A stretch of DNA of 12,655 bases, taken from the NCBI GenBank assembly GCA_012522615.1, contig JAAYKB010000050.1:1-12655 (forward strand), in the 5' to 3' direction. A program made the position numbers and the translations under genes. Within the stretch, counting starts at the first letter, position 1. The number at the start of each line of letters is the position of its first letter. Of the stretch, positions 1-6,735 are shown one piece after another. Below the pieces are notes generated by a model. It was not told the DNA's origin and made no database searches. It saw nothing but the letters and a program-made list of their open reading frames with translations. This DNA comes from Clostridiales bacterium. Lineage in GTDB: Bacteria > Bacillota > Clostridia > Oscillospirales > Acutalibacteraceae.

Positions 1-426
1 GACAACCTTGAAATAAGACATTCAAACGTATGGAGAATGTATGATAAAGCGTCCACCTATGCTCCCGCATACGGTATGATAGGAACGCTTATCGGCTTGA
101 TTAACATGCTTGCCAATCTGGATATGGATGCCGAGGAGGGCTCCGCCGCATTGACCCAAGGCATGGCAACTGCGCTGCTAACAACCCTCTATGGTTCACT
201 GATTGCAAACCTTGTATTTATGCCGATTAGCAACAAGCTGAGAGCAAGGCATGAAGAAGAGGTCTTATCCAATATGATTATTGCCGAAGGAGTAATGGCT
301 ATCCAGGCGGGGGATAACCCGAGATTTATCGAACAAAAGCTCAATGCTTTTCTCGACGAAAAAGGGAGAAACAAAAAGAACAAAAAGTTAAAAGAACAAA
401 AGGACGAAAATGTTGAAGAAAGGTAG
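1..426 (+). CDS. motA: Flagellar motor stator protein MotA, 3' part
   Basis: The reading frame is open from the first base and ends at TAG 424-426, giving 141 C-terminal residues; the start lies left of the window. MotA forms the membrane ring of the ion-driven flagellar stator with MotB. Visible are the last two membrane segments: about residues 21-44, containing the family's conserved proline (YAPAYGMIGTLIG), and about 54-78 (ATALLTTLYGSLIANLVF then MP), followed by a charged cytoplasmic tail rich in Lys and Glu. The two-helix pattern with YGMIGTLIG and TLYGS is typical of MotA/TolQ/ExbB proteins. The MotB gene 36 bp downstream settles the assignment to MotA rather than ExbB or TolQ. The ATG at position 37 is internal, since homologous sequence continues upstream of it. 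Confidence 0.95.
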   Translation, partial: DNLEIRHSNVWRMYDKASTYAPAYGMIGTLIGLINMLANLDMDAEEGSAALTQGMATALLTTLYGSLIANLVFMPISNKLRARHEEEVLSNMIIAEGVMAIQAGDNPRFIEQKLNAFLDEKGRNKKNKKLKEQKDENVEER

Positions 427-462
427 AAATAGCCAAAGTATATAATAAAGGACCGATGTCCC

Positions 463-1254
463 ATGAAACGCAAAAGAGATGATTCGTCAGAGGGCTACAA
501 TTTTATGGATACATATGCCGATATGGTTACGCTGTTGTTAACCTTTTTCGTACTGCTGTACTCCATGTCTAAGATTGACGCGCAAAAATGGAGATTCCTT
601 GTCACCGCCTTTTCGGGAAGAAATCAGGCTATTGCCGAAAATGATAATAAGGCGGGAGGCATTGTTGACGATGATAAAAGCAGTATCCCGATAATTGATG
701 ATGATGAAGACAGAGAGGTATCAGAGGTTTTAGAATTCGACGACCTATATTACTACTTGAAAAATTATTTTAAAGAAAAGGACCTTGAGTCGGACGTTTC
801 CCTGTTCAAGGGCGACGGATACACCTTCATTACATTCAGAAACAATGTATTCTTTGACGGGGACAGCGCGGTATTAAGGCCCAAAGCAAAAGAGATCCTT
901 GATTTTCTTGCCGATGCGGTTAAAAACATCTCTGATGATATCGGGGAAATCAGGGCTTACGGCCACACCGCAAGGGCAGGCCGCGCGGACGAGCCCAATT
1001 ACATAGAAGGCGACAGAACTCTATCAAGCCTTCGGGCGGTCAATGTTATCATACACCTTCAAAAGAAAAACATAATCGACCCCAAAAAGATGGTTTCCGA
1101 AGGGTACGGCGAAGCGCGCCCGATTGTTCCGCACGACGGAACAGAGGCAACCAGAATAAAGAACAGGCGGGTTGAAATATATGTTTCAAAATCGGGTAAG
1201 TCAAATATAACATTGGAGAAGATATATGAAGAGATAAACAAGGAAAGTAAATAA
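463..1254 (+). CDS. motB: Flagellar motor stator protein MotB
   Basis: This 263-residue protein is the stator subunit that anchors the MotA ring to peptidoglycan and carries the ion-binding aspartate. A short basic cytoplasmic N-terminus (MKRKR) leads to a single membrane helix at about 20-38. The motif YADMVTLLLTFF places the conserved ion-carrying Asp at D20. An acidic linker (about 60-95) follows, then an OmpA-like peptidoglycan-binding domain at about 128-243, with NVFFDGDSAVLRP, AYGHTA, LSSLRAVNVI, GYGEARP and NRRVEI. The start has AAAGGA at 447-452, about 10 bases upstream. It follows motA by 36 bp and is presumably co-transcribed. A strong terminator lies about 55 bp after the stop. 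Whether it uses protons or sodium cannot be decided here. Confidence 0.96.
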   Translation: MKRKRDDSSEGYNFMDTYADMVTLLLTFFVLLYSMSKIDAQKWRFLVTAFSGRNQAIAENDNKAGGIVDDDKSSIPIIDDDEDREVSEVLEFDDLYYYLKNYFKEKDLESDVSLFKGDGYTFITFRNNVFFDGDSAVLRPKAKEILDFLADAVKNISDDIGEIRAYGHTARAGRADEPNYIEGDRTLSSLRAVNVIIHLQKKNIIDPKKMVSEGYGEARPIVPHDGTEATRIKNRRVEIYVSKSGKSNITLEKIYEEINKESK

Positions 1255-1309
1255 CGCTTGAACTCCTCTTATAAGATGGTTGATTCTTCTTCCATTTTAC
1301 CTCGCTTAA

Positions 1310-1353
1310 AACCAAAAACCGCTTTGTGTGCGCGCACAAAGCGGTTTTTGGTT
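1310..1353. terminator. Strong bidirectional intrinsic terminator after motB
   Basis: A perfect inverted repeat of 19 bp per arm (1310-1328 and 1335-1353) encloses a 6-base loop (TGCGCG). The core stem is CCGCTTTGTG / CACAAAGCGG, flanked by an A-tract on the left and T-tract on the right, so each strand reads as stem plus U-run. It ends the motAB transcript from the left. It may also stop the convergent leftward operon, whose last gene ends at 1761 with no closer stem-plus-U-run on that strand. Confidence 0.92.
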
Positions 1354-1354
1354 G

Positions 1355-1372
1355 CAGGCTTTAGCCTGTTTT
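1355..1372 (+). terminator. Small secondary terminator-like hairpin
   Basis: CAGGC-TTTA-GCCTG (1355-1368) is a perfect 5-bp stem with a 4-base loop, followed directly by TTTT at 1369-1372. It begins two bases after the main terminator and could catch read-through from motB. The stem is short, so it may be weak or inactive. Confidence 0.45.
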
Positions 1373-1405
1373 AACGCGTCTTGTCCGCGCCAAAATCAGA
1401 TAAAC

Positions 1406-1423
1406 ACATCAGCATGCTGATGT
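1406..1423. repeat. Perfect 18-bp palindrome
   Basis: ACATCAGCATGCTGATGT reads the same on both strands with no spacer. It lies between the motB terminators and the triple-hairpin element. It could be a protein-binding site or the edge of the repeat element; nothing in the sequence identifies a binding protein. Confidence 0.5.
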
Positions 1424-1484
1424 AGATATGCCGGGGGAGGGAGTAGTTTCAGTTGTAAATTCTTCTCGCTCATGCCGCGGGGCA

Positions 1485-1583
1485 CATACTTTCTGGCGTA
1501 AGAAAGTATGCAAAGACCGCCGGGGAGGGTTTCGATTCCCTCCCCGGACCCCTCCGCAAACGACCAAAGGCTGCCGCCTTTGG
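1485..1583. repeat. Three consecutive perfect hairpins, probable dispersed intergenic repeat
   Basis: Hairpin 1: CATACTTTCT (1485-1494), loop GGCGTA, AGAAAGTATG (1501-1510). Hairpin 2: CCGGGGAGGG (1520-1529), loop of 8, CCCTCCCCGG (1538-1547). Hairpin 3: CCAAAGGC (1564-1571), loop TGCC, GCCTTTGG (1576-1583). All stems are perfect and none is followed by a T-run, so they are not ordinary terminators. Similar hairpin strings recur between genes in many clostridial genomes; that statement is from memory and was not searched. The rest of 1255-1760, without a gene, holds two small inverted repeats (1619-1636 and 1646-1659) and a short direct duplication of AGTGGTGCA near 1669-1687. Confidence 0.6.
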
Positions 1584-1760
1584 AATCCGCAGATTGTGAT
1601 AAATGGTGAGATTCAAATTCTATCGAAGCAGATAGAACAAGTGATACTCTTTTAAGAGTGGTAGGGCAAGTGGTGCAAAGTGGTGCAGTATAAAGAATTT
1701 TCAGTGCGGCTTGAGATGCTTGCCAGTAAAGTCCTTTTAGGGCCTATGCAAGCCATCGGC

Positions 1761-3680
1761 TTAAACATCGGACGATTGCAAAAGCTGGTTCAGAGAGCCT
1801 TCAAAAAAGCTCAAGGGCCTTTTTATCGGAAAATCCGGCTGAATCTCAAGAATCGAGCTGATAATCTCAATGGACTTTCGGCATAATGCCGCCGCCTTTT
1901 CATAATCTCCCGAACCCTTATATATATTGGATTTATTAAAGATGGCGCAAGCCTGAAGATCGAACAGACCGAGAATAATATCCTCATCCTTCTGCTCTTT
2001 AATATTCTGCCTCAATATTTTAATAAACCGATTAATCTCCTGCTCCAGCATTTTGCTGCTTGCCGAAAGGGTGGTCCATCTGAACAACTCCTGAAAATAT
2101 CTGAGCAAATCCGGTTTATAAGGCTCGGTGTGATAAAGGCTGTACAGCTTGTCAAGTCTGGTTTTAATAATACCGGCGAACCTTACGGGAGCGTCACATT
2201 CGGGCGACTGCTTTTGGGACTCCACGCTTATTGATTTATAGAAATCGAACGCGTCCGTTTGGCCTTTTGAATCGTCACAGTCAAGCTGCAAAGCGAGGTA
2301 GATCCCGTTGTTTTTAACGCTAAGGACTCCGTACTCTGCTCCTATTTCAAAATCATATTTGACCTTAGGATTGATAAGACGCCTTTCTTTGACCTCCAAT
2401 AATGCGAAAATACCGTGGGGATTGCTCATATCGATATAAATCTCATTTTCAATGACATCCCGCTCCGGTTCCACATCCTTTTGAGCCAAACGACCGCCGG
2501 CCCGGCTGATGCCGACAAGCTCGTTGCCGCCTATGTATTCAAGTATGCGGTTATCGCTGAATTTCTCGATATACATTCCCCTGTTAGCCCTCAAGACCTG
2601 AAGAACGGCATAATCGGTGTTGAGAACAACAGAAGCTATGTAAAAGTGGTCGTCTACCTTAAACCCGTTTTCGACAGCATAGCTGCGGTGGATTTTGTCG
2701 TCCTTAATTTCCTGCTCAAAAGGCTCCAGCCGGACAGGATACGGGTAAAAGGGCGTTTCGTTCGCCCGAATAACAAAAAACAACCTTAAAACGCCGATGT
2801 CGTCCGCAACGATAAACTCGGTTTTTCCCTCTTCTGAAAACCGGTTCACTGCAAGGGGGAAACATTTAATATCGTCGTCTTCTGCCGACTCGTCGGGATT
2901 TGCCTGCCGCAAAGCGCCCTGACTGCTCTTCCATTTCGAATACAGCCTGGTCATATCCGCCGGCAGGTCATCGATCTTTATCTTCAACACCTGATTAAGA
3001 GGGGATTCGCCGAACAGATACACGAACTTGTTTATCATCTTTATTTTTTTATCAAAGACCCTGTCAAGACTGCCGTTCTTGGGTGAAAGCATCATTTCAA
3101 GACTGTTGTCTATCTGAGGCATGCTTTCATCAAGCTCGTTTGTGACAATCGAATGGAGAAAGTATTTTATCTGTTCATTCGTCCTGAGCTCATTAACAAA
3201 ATAGCCCTTCATTTTATTAAAAAGATTTTTATCGACACTTTCGGCAAAATTGTCCGGCAGATTAAATCCGCCAAATCCGGCTTGCAGCAGCATGTTCGAT
3301 ATATTGCCGACGGTTTCCTTCGAGGACTCCTTTACAAGCTGTGAAACAGGGGAGTTTTCAAAAAGGCTGATCATCTCTTTACTGCCGGACTTCTGCTTTT
3401 CGTCTATTATACCTTCGATTTCCTGAAATTTCGCAACATCATTTGGATTTGCCGCCTTGCTTTTGCACTCGACCGCACAATAATAAAGGGCAAAGTAATA
3501 ACCCGCGCCAACAATCCTTTCAACAGCGTCACGCAGATCCTTACGATTTCCCTTAAAAGAAGTATCGATATTCTTATACAAATAGTCAAACAGCTCGTCA
3601 AATCGGTTTCCCGTAATCTCGCTTACCTCGGCAGATAAGAACAGGGAAAGAAAAACTGAAGCAAAATCGGCCAAAAGCAT
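1761..3680 (-). CDS. Uncharacterised 639-residue protein with TPR-like C-terminus
   Basis: I do not recognise this protein. No P-loop, metal-binding cluster or transferase motif is visible. The first ~75 residues look like a compact helical region (SVFLSLFLSAEV, then FDELFDYLYKNIDTSF). Residues ~80-240 are charged and mostly helical, the middle (~280-480) looks beta-rich, and the last ~110 are helical. A TPR-like stretch (IFNKSNIYKGSGDYEKAAALCRKSIEII, shown in part) lies near residues 580-610. There is no clear signal peptide or membrane anchor, so it is probably cytoplasmic. GGAGGT (3683-3688) sits only two bases before the ATG. The TTG at codon 3 (3674-3672) would have ideal 7-base spacing and may be the true start, giving 637 residues. 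It is the last gene of a leftward operon, 52 bp after the lipoprotein gene. Confidence 0.75.
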   Translation of the reverse strand: MLLADFASVFLSLFLSAEVSEITGNRFDELFDYLYKNIDTSFKGNRKDLRDAVERIVGAGYYFALYYCAVECKSKAANPNDVAKFQEIEGIIDEKQKSGSKEMISLFENSPVSQLVKESSKETVGNISNMLLQAGFGGFNLPDNFAESVDKNLFNKMKGYFVNELRTNEQIKYFLHSIVTNELDESMPQIDNSLEMMLSPKNGSLDRVFDKKIKMINKFVYLFGESPLNQVLKIKIDDLPADMTRLYSKWKSSQGALRQANPDESAEDDDIKCFPLAVNRFSEEGKTEFIVADDIGVLRLFFVIRANETPFYPYPVRLEPFEQEIKDDKIHRSYAVENGFKVDDHFYIASVVLNTDYAVLQVLRANRGMYIEKFSDNRILEYIGGNELVGISRAGGRLAQKDVEPERDVIENEIYIDMSNPHGIFALLEVKERRLINPKVKYDFEIGAEYGVLSVKNNGIYLALQLDCDDSKGQTDAFDFYKSISVESQKQSPECDAPVRFAGIIKTRLDKLYSLYHTEPYKPDLLRYFQELFRWTTLSASSKMLEQEINRFIKILRQNIKEQKDEDIILGLFDLQACAIFNKSNIYKGSGDYEKAAALCRKSIEIISSILEIQPDFPIKRPLSFFEGSLNQLLQSSDV

Positions 3681-3732
3681 TTACCTCCGCATGGACATTT
3701 GTGAACATTCATAGACATTAATACAGTAATAA

Positions 3733-4698
3733 CTATGCCCCCGTCGTTGTTGTTGCGGCAGATGTCTGGGATGTCTCGGCCGGGGTTGTGGTGGCATACA
3801 ATTCGGGATATATTGCCTTGGACATTTCAAGGGCGGCTTGGCACATCCGCATACTCTGGCGTTCCACGGCGGCGTCATTGAGCCCGAAAATCTTTTTGTT
3901 TGCGACGGCCGGACTGTTCTTAAAGCCGGACATATTCTTCACCTTATCGACAAGCGTCTCGGGGCAGAATATTATTTCAACCGTCTTTAAAACATCGGCG
4001 TCCACCGTCCACTCGACGGAGCTCTCGGCGGCATTGACGGCCCCCGCGGCCGTGATGATTTTATGGATTACGGTATCTCCGGTGGCGACATGTCCGAAGG
4101 AATCGGTCACATAAACCGCTTTATATAACCGCCGTTCGGTATCGGTCTCTGCCTTTTCCGTTATTTCGGTAAGCGCGAAGTCAAGGGAATCCATATGCGC
4201 CCGCCCCTTTGTCGTTCCGGCGTCCGAGCCTGCGAATATTTTGCCGATTGTCTGATAGACATTCGGCAGCTCGTCATAGGTTTTGGCGGGCGGCACGACC
4301 ATAAAGGCTATTTTGTTCTGGTTCAGCAATTCCTTGATAGAATCGGAAGGCTCCTTCTGCGTCAAAAGAAGATCGGGCTTCCATCCGATAATAACATCCA
4401 TGTCCGGAAGCAGTACGCTGCCGGCGGCAGGCAGCGCGGCGACCGATTCGGGATAATCGCATTCCTCAGAACGCCCGATCAAATACGCGTCATATCCCAT
4501 ATCGGCTATGATTTCGGCAAGCGAAGGGGAGAGAACCGCAACCCTCTCGGGTGTCTTATCAAGCGACACGCCGTAAAGGCTTACCGGATAACCGTCGTAC
4601 CTTGAGGTTTCGGAATCGGGCTTTTTCTTATTGCATCCCGATAAAAAAACAGACGCGATAATCAACGGGATTAAAAGTGCCGTATGATAAATCTTCAT
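3733..4698 (-). CDS. BtuF/FecB-type substrate-binding lipoprotein (ABC transporter)
   Basis: This 321-residue protein has a lipoprotein signal peptide: MKIYHTALLIPLIIASVF then lipobox LSGC, with C22 as the lipidated residue, so it is anchored outside the membrane. The mature part matches the periplasmic-binding fold of cobalamin, siderophore and haem binders (PF01497). PERVAVLSPSLAEIIADMGYD (50-70 region) is the typical first lobe motif. VIIGWKPDLLL, the long connecting helix (about 145-185), the second lobe (YVTDSFGHVATGDTVIHKII) and the final helices complete it. The last ~19 residues are a Thr/Ser/Ala-rich tail (TTTPAETSQTSAATTTTGA), which is unusual. A GGAG/AAGGAT site precedes the ATG. 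No permease or ATPase gene lies beside it, so its transporter must be encoded elsewhere or it acts otherwise. The ligand cannot be inferred. Confidence 0.87.
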   Translation of the reverse strand: MKIYHTALLIPLIIASVFLSGCNKKKPDSETSRYDGYPVSLYGVSLDKTPERVAVLSPSLAEIIADMGYDAYLIGRSEECDYPESVAALPAAGSVLLPDMDVIIGWKPDLLLTQKEPSDSIKELLNQNKIAFMVVPPAKTYDELPNVYQTIGKIFAGSDAGTTKGRAHMDSLDFALTEITEKAETDTERRLYKAVYVTDSFGHVATGDTVIHKIITAAGAVNAAESSVEWTVDADVLKTVEIIFCPETLVDKVKNMSGFKNSPAVANKKIFGLNDAAVERQSMRMCQAALEMSKAIYPELYATTTPAETSQTSAATTTTGA

Positions 4699-4734
4699 AT
4701 CCTTCTCCTCAACTATATAAAAACTATTTAAAGC

Positions 4735-5988
4735 TTAACAATCATGCTTAAGACGAGCCCGCAGATCGTCAATATACTGACGGGCAAAGCGGGGAGAACG
4801 CCCTCCGCGCTCCAAAGCCCACTGCTCGGCGCCCCGAAGAAGGGCTTCGCGCTCAATATCAAGCCGGTAATCGGCGGCAAGCTGCTCGACAATATCGAAA
4901 AAGCCCCGCTTGTCGGGCATCAAAAAGGTGAGGAATATGCCGAACCTGTCCGACAGAGAAACCGACTCCTGCACCGTGTCGGCGTGGTGCACCTCGTCCC
5001 CGCTGCGGTCGCTGAAGGATTCCCGGAGAAGATGACGGCGGTTTGACGTGGCGTAGATAAGCACGTTTTCGGGACGGGACGCCAACCCGCCTTCCAGCAC
5101 GGCCTTCAAGGCGGCAAAATTGTCGTCACTGCCCGAAAAAGAAAGGTCGTCGATAAACACAATAAACCTCATGGGTATGCGGGCCAGTCGGGAGGTAAGC
5201 TCGGGAAGCTGTGAAAGTGTTTCCTTCGGCATCTCGATCATCCTGAGCCCCCGGTCGGCATACTCGTTCAAAAGCCCCTTCACGGTTGAGGATTTCCCCG
5301 TCCCGCGATCCCCGTAAAGCAGCATGTTGTTTGCCGGGTATCGGTCGAGAAAGGCAAGGGTGTTGTCAATCGCAACACGTCGCTGTTCCTCGTAGTTTTT
5401 AAGCTCGTTTAAGCGAGTCGGGTCGGGATGTATAATCGGCGTGATATCATGATTATACCATAGAAAAGCATTGTGGAGGGTGAAAATCCCGACGCCGTTT
5501 TTGCGGTGGTATTCACCGAGCCTGCCGATACATTCATCCCACCGTCCGGTAAAAGGATATGAATTATCATGCGGACCTTCGTATAACGGCGGCAAGCCTT
5601 CGAAAGCCGCGGGAAGATGGGACGCCGCAAGCTCAACCGAGGATGTCGCGGCGCGGTACAATATATTAAGGTCGCGTTTTGCCAGAGCTAACAGCTCGTC
5701 GGGAACAAAGCCCCGCGCTCCCTTTGCAAGCTCAATCGTAAAAGCGTTTTCATCCGACAGGACTTCCCTTGCAACGGCAAAGGCAAGGCCTTCCGGCCTG
5801 CCGTCCCTGATAAGAAGCGAGCACAGCTCCCCGTAATTGCTGCATACGGTATCCTCGTCCCCTTTAAGACAGGCGCGGAGCATACCTGCCAGCAAAGACG
5901 TCACGGGACGCTGAAGAACCCGGCGGTAAACGGCAAGCGAAAGCAAGCCCTTGTAGAGCGCTTGGGCGTTGGTTGCTTCTTGCGGCAT
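4735..5988 (-). CDS. DUF815-family AAA+ ATPase
   Basis: This 417-residue protein is an ATP-binding AAA+ protein of the DUF815 family (PF05673), whose cellular role is not established. Motifs in order: an N-terminal helical region (1-140); a short segment with GIFTLHNAFLWYNH (167-180); Walker A GDRGTGKS (226-233); Walker B FIVFIDD (275-281); sensor 1 ATSNRRH (313-319); a possible arginine-finger segment SLSDRFG (344-350); and sensor 2 GRSPRFARQ (396-404). All residues needed for ATP binding and hydrolysis appear present. The length is normal for the family. AAAGGA lies about 11 bases before the ATG. It is the first gene of the leftward operon, behind a near-consensus promoter, and 36 bp ahead of the lipoprotein gene. 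Confidence 0.9.
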   Translation of the reverse strand: MPQEATNAQALYKGLLSLAVYRRVLQRPVTSLLAGMLRACLKGDEDTVCSNYGELCSLLIRDGRPEGLAFAVAREVLSDENAFTIELAKGARGFVPDELLALAKRDLNILYRAATSSVELAASHLPAAFEGLPPLYEGPHDNSYPFTGRWDECIGRLGEYHRKNGVGIFTLHNAFLWYNHDITPIIHPDPTRLNELKNYEEQRRVAIDNTLAFLDRYPANNMLLYGDRGTGKSSTVKGLLNEYADRGLRMIEMPKETLSQLPELTSRLARIPMRFIVFIDDLSFSGSDDNFAALKAVLEGGLASRPENVLIYATSNRRHLLRESFSDRSGDEVHHADTVQESVSLSDRFGIFLTFLMPDKRGFFDIVEQLAADYRLDIEREALLRGAEQWALERGGRSPRFARQYIDDLRARLKHDC

Positions 5989-6029
5989 TTATATAATCAT
6001 CCTTTATTGAGGTTTTTTTGCATAGATGT

Positions 6030-6058
6030 ATTTTACTCTGTATGGCGTTCCGTGTCAA
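6030..6058 (-). promoter_or_regulatory. Sigma-A-type promoter for the leftward operon
   Basis: On the minus strand, TTGACA (6058-6053) is followed after exactly 17 bases by TAAAAT (6035-6030), a perfect -35 box and a five-of-six -10 box. Predicted transcription start is near 6023, leaving a leader of about 35 bases before the DUF815 start codon at 5988. Confidence 0.85.
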
Positions 6059-6086
6059 TAAAAACGGCTTTTTGCAGGCCTGGCAA

Positions 6087-6125
6087 GGGCTAGCGACTAG
6101 GTGCTGGGTGCTGGTCCTTAGTCCC
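6087..6125. repeat. Short degenerate CTAG/GTGCTGG repeat
   Basis: The stretch contains CTAGCGA, CTAGGT, a perfect tandem GTGCTGG (6101-6107 and 6108-6114), and TCCTTAGTCCC. It looks like a decayed low-complexity array of about 7-base units. It lies between the divergent promoters. The rest of 6059-6205 shows nothing I can interpret. Confidence 0.35.
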
Positions 6126-6206
6126 GAACGTCCATTTCAATAAATACCACACTAATGTAAATAATTACCAAATATCACCACGGAACTTTGTGCAATAGGT
6201 AGAACG

Positions 6207-6269
6207 TGGAAAAAAATAAAAAATTTTTTCAAAAAGGTTATTGACAATGAAACAGATATGTGTTATCAT
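6207..6269 (+). promoter_or_regulatory. Strong sigma-A-type promoter with upstream A/T tract
   Basis: TTGACA (6241-6246), a 17-base spacer and TATCAT (6264-6269) form a near-consensus promoter. A dense A- and T-run at 6208-6237 sits just upstream, where an UP element would contact the RNA polymerase alpha subunit. Predicted start is near 6276, about 220 bases before the first gene of the rightward operon. Confidence 0.8.
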
Positions 6270-6275
6270 AGCGTC

Positions 6276-6440
6276 GCAGGCGAAACAGAAAGGCGGGCAG
6301 ACTCATGAAAAACATCAGCCGCCGCGCTTTTGGCACATCTTCGGCAGAGGTCGGCGGCAGACTATCTTAACATGCGAATGAAAGGAGGGAAAAAATAACT
6401 TCGTATACGCTCTGTTCACGTCAAAATCTTGCGGTTGACT
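6276..6440 (+). other. Structured leader with possible 21-codon ORF and orphan Shine-Dalgarno
   Basis: This transcribed, gene-free stretch contains an ATG at 6305 opening a 21-codon frame that stops at TAA 6368-6370 (MKNISRRAFGTSSAEVGGRLS), with only a weak ribosome site before it. A 7-bp stem (GCCGCCG 6318-6324 with CGGCGGC 6352-6358) lies within it. AAAGGAGGG (6381-6389) is a perfect ribosome-binding sequence, but no ATG, GTG or TTG follows at a usable distance. There is no T-run terminator. It could be a regulatory leader, a small RNA, or a gene remnant. No known riboswitch class was recognised. Confidence 0.35.
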
Positions 6441-6458
6441 GGCATATTATGCTATACT
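6429..6458 (+). promoter_or_regulatory. Second promoter, extended -10 type, before DUF951
   Basis: TATACT (6453-6458) is preceded by TG at 6450-6451, making an extended -10 box. TTGCGG at 6429-6434 sits 18 bases upstream as a partial -35 box; TTGACT at 6435-6440 is too close (12 bases) to pair with it. Predicted start is near 6465, about 33 bases before the start codon at 6498. Confidence 0.6.
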
Positions 6459-6497
6459 GAATAAATACAGTTGATATCTGCTCAAGGGAGGAAGACT

Positions 6498-6683
6498 ATG
6501 GATATTCGGGTGGGAGACATACTCCAGATGAAAAAGCCTCATCCCTGCGGAAGCAAGCAGTTTCTGGTTCTCAGAATAGGCATGGATTTCAGGCTGAAAT
6601 GCGAGGGATGCGGACATGAATTCATGTCCCCGCGCCACAAGATAGAGAGGTATATAAGAAAGGTCACTCGTAACGACGAGTAA
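6498..6683 (+). CDS. DUF951 family small protein
   Basis: This 61-residue protein belongs to the DUF951 family (PF06107, like Bacillus subtilis YyzM), which is widespread in Firmicutes and has no assigned function. It shows the family pattern: VGDILQMKKPHPCG near the start, then DFRLKCEGCGHEFMSPR. C17, C35, C38 and H40 could form a zinc-ribbon-like site, which is an inference. The start at 6498 has AGGGAGGA five to seven bases upstream. An in-frame TTG at 6471 adds nine residues that overlap the ribosome site and do not fit the family, so it is rejected. It is the first gene of the rightward run, 52 bp ahead of prfA. Confidence 0.93.
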   Translation: MDIRVGDILQMKKPHPCGSKQFLVLRIGMDFRLKCEGCGHEFMSPRHKIERYIRKVTRNDE

Positions 6684-6735
6684 AGTCCTCGCTGATAAAG
6701 ACTGTATTTTAATTCATTGAATGGAGCTGCGCCAA

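Noticed and set aside
1428..1655. 75-codon plus-strand ORF across the hairpin element
   Set aside because: It runs through the perfect hairpins, has no ribosome site, and is rich in Arg, Pro and Cys with no domain; it is a by-product of the repeat.
1255..1760. tRNA, CRISPR or transposase in the post-motB gap
   Set aside because: No cloverleaf, no regularly spaced identical repeats and no transposase motif was found.
1680..1886. 68-codon plus-strand ORF
   Set aside because: It overlaps the 3' end of the 639-residue gene on the other strand and has no ribosome site or recognisable content.
4195..4605. 136-codon plus-strand ORF
   Set aside because: It lies wholly antisense to the substrate-binding lipoprotein gene, which has a clear family match and signal peptide.
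1761..5988. Anti-phage defence or other named system in the leftward trio
   Set aside because: The only recognisable parts are a DUF815 ATPase and a substrate-binding lipoprotein; no nuclease, reverse transcriptase, toxin or phage-sensor motif is visible.
6471..6497. TTG 6471 as the DUF951 start
   Set aside because: The added codons cover the strong AGGGAGGA ribosome site of ATG 6498 and extend beyond the family's usual N-terminus.
6721..6735. ATG 6721 as the prfA start
   Set aside because: No ribosome site precedes it, its own codons contain the GGAG that serves ATG 6736, and the extra residues MELRQ are not typical of RF1.
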